Source: Actinomycetales bacterium (GTDB taxonomy: Bacteria; Actinomycetota; Actinomycetes; Actinomycetales; Cellulomonadaceae). Taken from it: a stretch of 5,187 nt of DNA. How positions within the stretch are numbered: position 1 is the first letter of the stretch; the number at the start of each line of letters is the position of its first letter. The DNA lies in contig JAAYZM010000561.1 in NCBI GenBank assembly GCA_012514835.1, positions 1 to 5,187 on the forward strand. Direction: 5' to 3'. The notes under the pieces are model-generated. The model was not told where the DNA came from, did not search any database, and was given only the letters and a program-made list of their open reading frames with translations. Below are positions 4,556-5,187 of this stretch, one piece after another. Made by a program: the position numbers and the translations under genes.

Positions 4556-5187
4556 GTGACCGACGTCGTGGTGGTCGGCTCCGGGCCCGGTGGGCTCGCC
4601 GCCGCCGTGACGTGCGCGCGCGCTGGGCTCGACGTGCTCGTGCTCGAGGCCCAGCCTGAGGCCGGTGGCGGTCTGCGCACCCGGCGGGTCGACGGGCTCG
4701 ACGTCGACGAGTGCTCCGCCGTGCACCCCCTCGCGCTCGCCTCGCCCTTCTTCCGCGCCTTCGACCTCGCGGCGCGCGGTGTCGAGCTCGTGGTGCCCGA
4801 GGCGTCGTTCGCGCACCCCCTCGACGGCCGGCGCGCCGCGATCGCGTGGCGCGACCTCGAACGCACCACCCGCGAGCTCGGAACGCCCGCGTGGGCGCGC
4901 ACCTTCGGGCCGCTCGTCGACCGGGTCGAGGACGTGGTCGCCCTCGTGCTCGGGGACCACCGCGGGCTCCCGGGCCCGCGTGCTGCAGGGCTGCTCGGCG
5001 CGGGGTTCGTCCAGGCGAGCGCATCCCGGACTTGGAGCCCCGAGGCGGACGCGCTCTTCGCGGGCGTCGCCGCGCACGTGACCTCTGGACCCGGCTCGCC
5101 CGCGTGGACCGCGGGCGGGCTGTTGCTGACCACGCTCGCGCACGCGTCCGGCTGGCCCGTGCCCGTGGGCGGCTCGCAAGCCATCGC
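4556..5187 (+). CDS. FAD-dependent oxidoreductase, phytoene dehydrogenase-like (partial, 3' end outside window)
   Basis: From GTG 4556 the frame is open to the window end, giving about 210 residues of a family usually near 500. The N-terminus is a textbook Rossmann dinucleotide fold: VVVVGSGPGGLAAA with Gly8, Gly10, Gly13, then Glu31 at the end of the second strand (LVLEAQ) to hold the ribose of FAD, then GGGLRT (37-42), the amine oxidase / phytoene desaturase extension of the motif. Near the end PVGGSQAI (about 201-208) matches the conserved Pro-x-Gly-Gly segment typical of phytoene dehydrogenase-like proteins. The substrate is unknown; without crt neighbours a carotenoid role should not be assumed. 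There is no signal peptide. It lies 8 bases after the LytR_C stop, and no clear Shine-Dalgarno precedes GTG, so translation may depend on coupling to the upstream gene. Confidence 0.9.
   Translation, partial: MTDVVVVGSGPGGLAAAVTCARAGLDVLVLEAQPEAGGGLRTRRVDGLDVDECSAVHPLALASPFFRAFDLAARGVELVVPEASFAHPLDGRRAAIAWRDLERTTRELGTPAWARTFGPLVDRVEDVVALVLGDHRGLPGPRAAGLLGAGFVQASASRTWSPEADALFAGVAAHVTSGPGSPAWTAGGLLLTTLAHASGWPVPVGGSQAI

Noticed and set aside
3912..5024. Long open frame on the minus strand (370 codons)
   Set aside because: Antisense to both the LytR_C gene and the oxidoreductase. It is Arg-rich and reads through the repeated acidic linker as Leu/Gly/Val repeats.

Overview
The window is very GC-rich throughout, with GTG starts common, TANNNT-type -10 elements and almost every third codon position G or C. 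Gene content (a mycobacterial-type Ung, a DUF3263 protein beside a LytR_C protein, secreted proteins with SipW-type signal sequences, an LPXTG anchor) points to an actinobacterium, probably in the Micrococcales (Cellulomonas-like). The genus is inference; no rRNA or other strong marker is present.

Left part (1-1366, plus strand): the last 76 codons of a sortase-anchored surface protein (LPPTG, membrane helix, Arg-rich tail) overlap the start of a secreted protein of about 380 residues. That protein has a SipW-dependent-type N-terminus (hydrophobic stretch, then Ala-Trp-Thr-Asp) and a central module resembling a CBM4/9/22 carbohydrate-binding module. Together they look like the end of a cell-surface operon whose earlier genes lie outside the window.

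Middle part (1374-3454): a cytoplasmic SGNH/GDSL hydrolase on the minus strand ends 7 bases from the secreted-protein gene. It is divergent from a small secreted two-cysteine protein (2272-2703) across a 106-base, relatively AT-rich regulatory gap. That small gene converges on ung (uracil-DNA glycosylase, minus strand), and a hairpin between them carries the ung stop codon in its loop.

Right part (3455-5187, plus strand): a 131-base gap separates ung from a DUF3263 gene. The gap has a good sigma-70-type promoter overlapped by a near-perfect 18-base inverted repeat, plus a strong ribosome binding site. A LytR_C membrane protein follows across a hairpin. Eight bases after it begins an FAD-dependent oxidoreductase of the phytoene-dehydrogenase type, cut by the window end.

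Three genes (small secreted protein, ung, LytR_C) have no Shine-Dalgarno but a TANNNT hexamer 6-7 bases before the start codon, the spacing expected of leaderless transcripts. No RNA genes, insertion sequences, CRISPR arrays or prophage genes were seen. The least ordinary items are the carbohydrate-binding module inside a SipW-type protein and the inverted repeat over the DUF3263 promoter.
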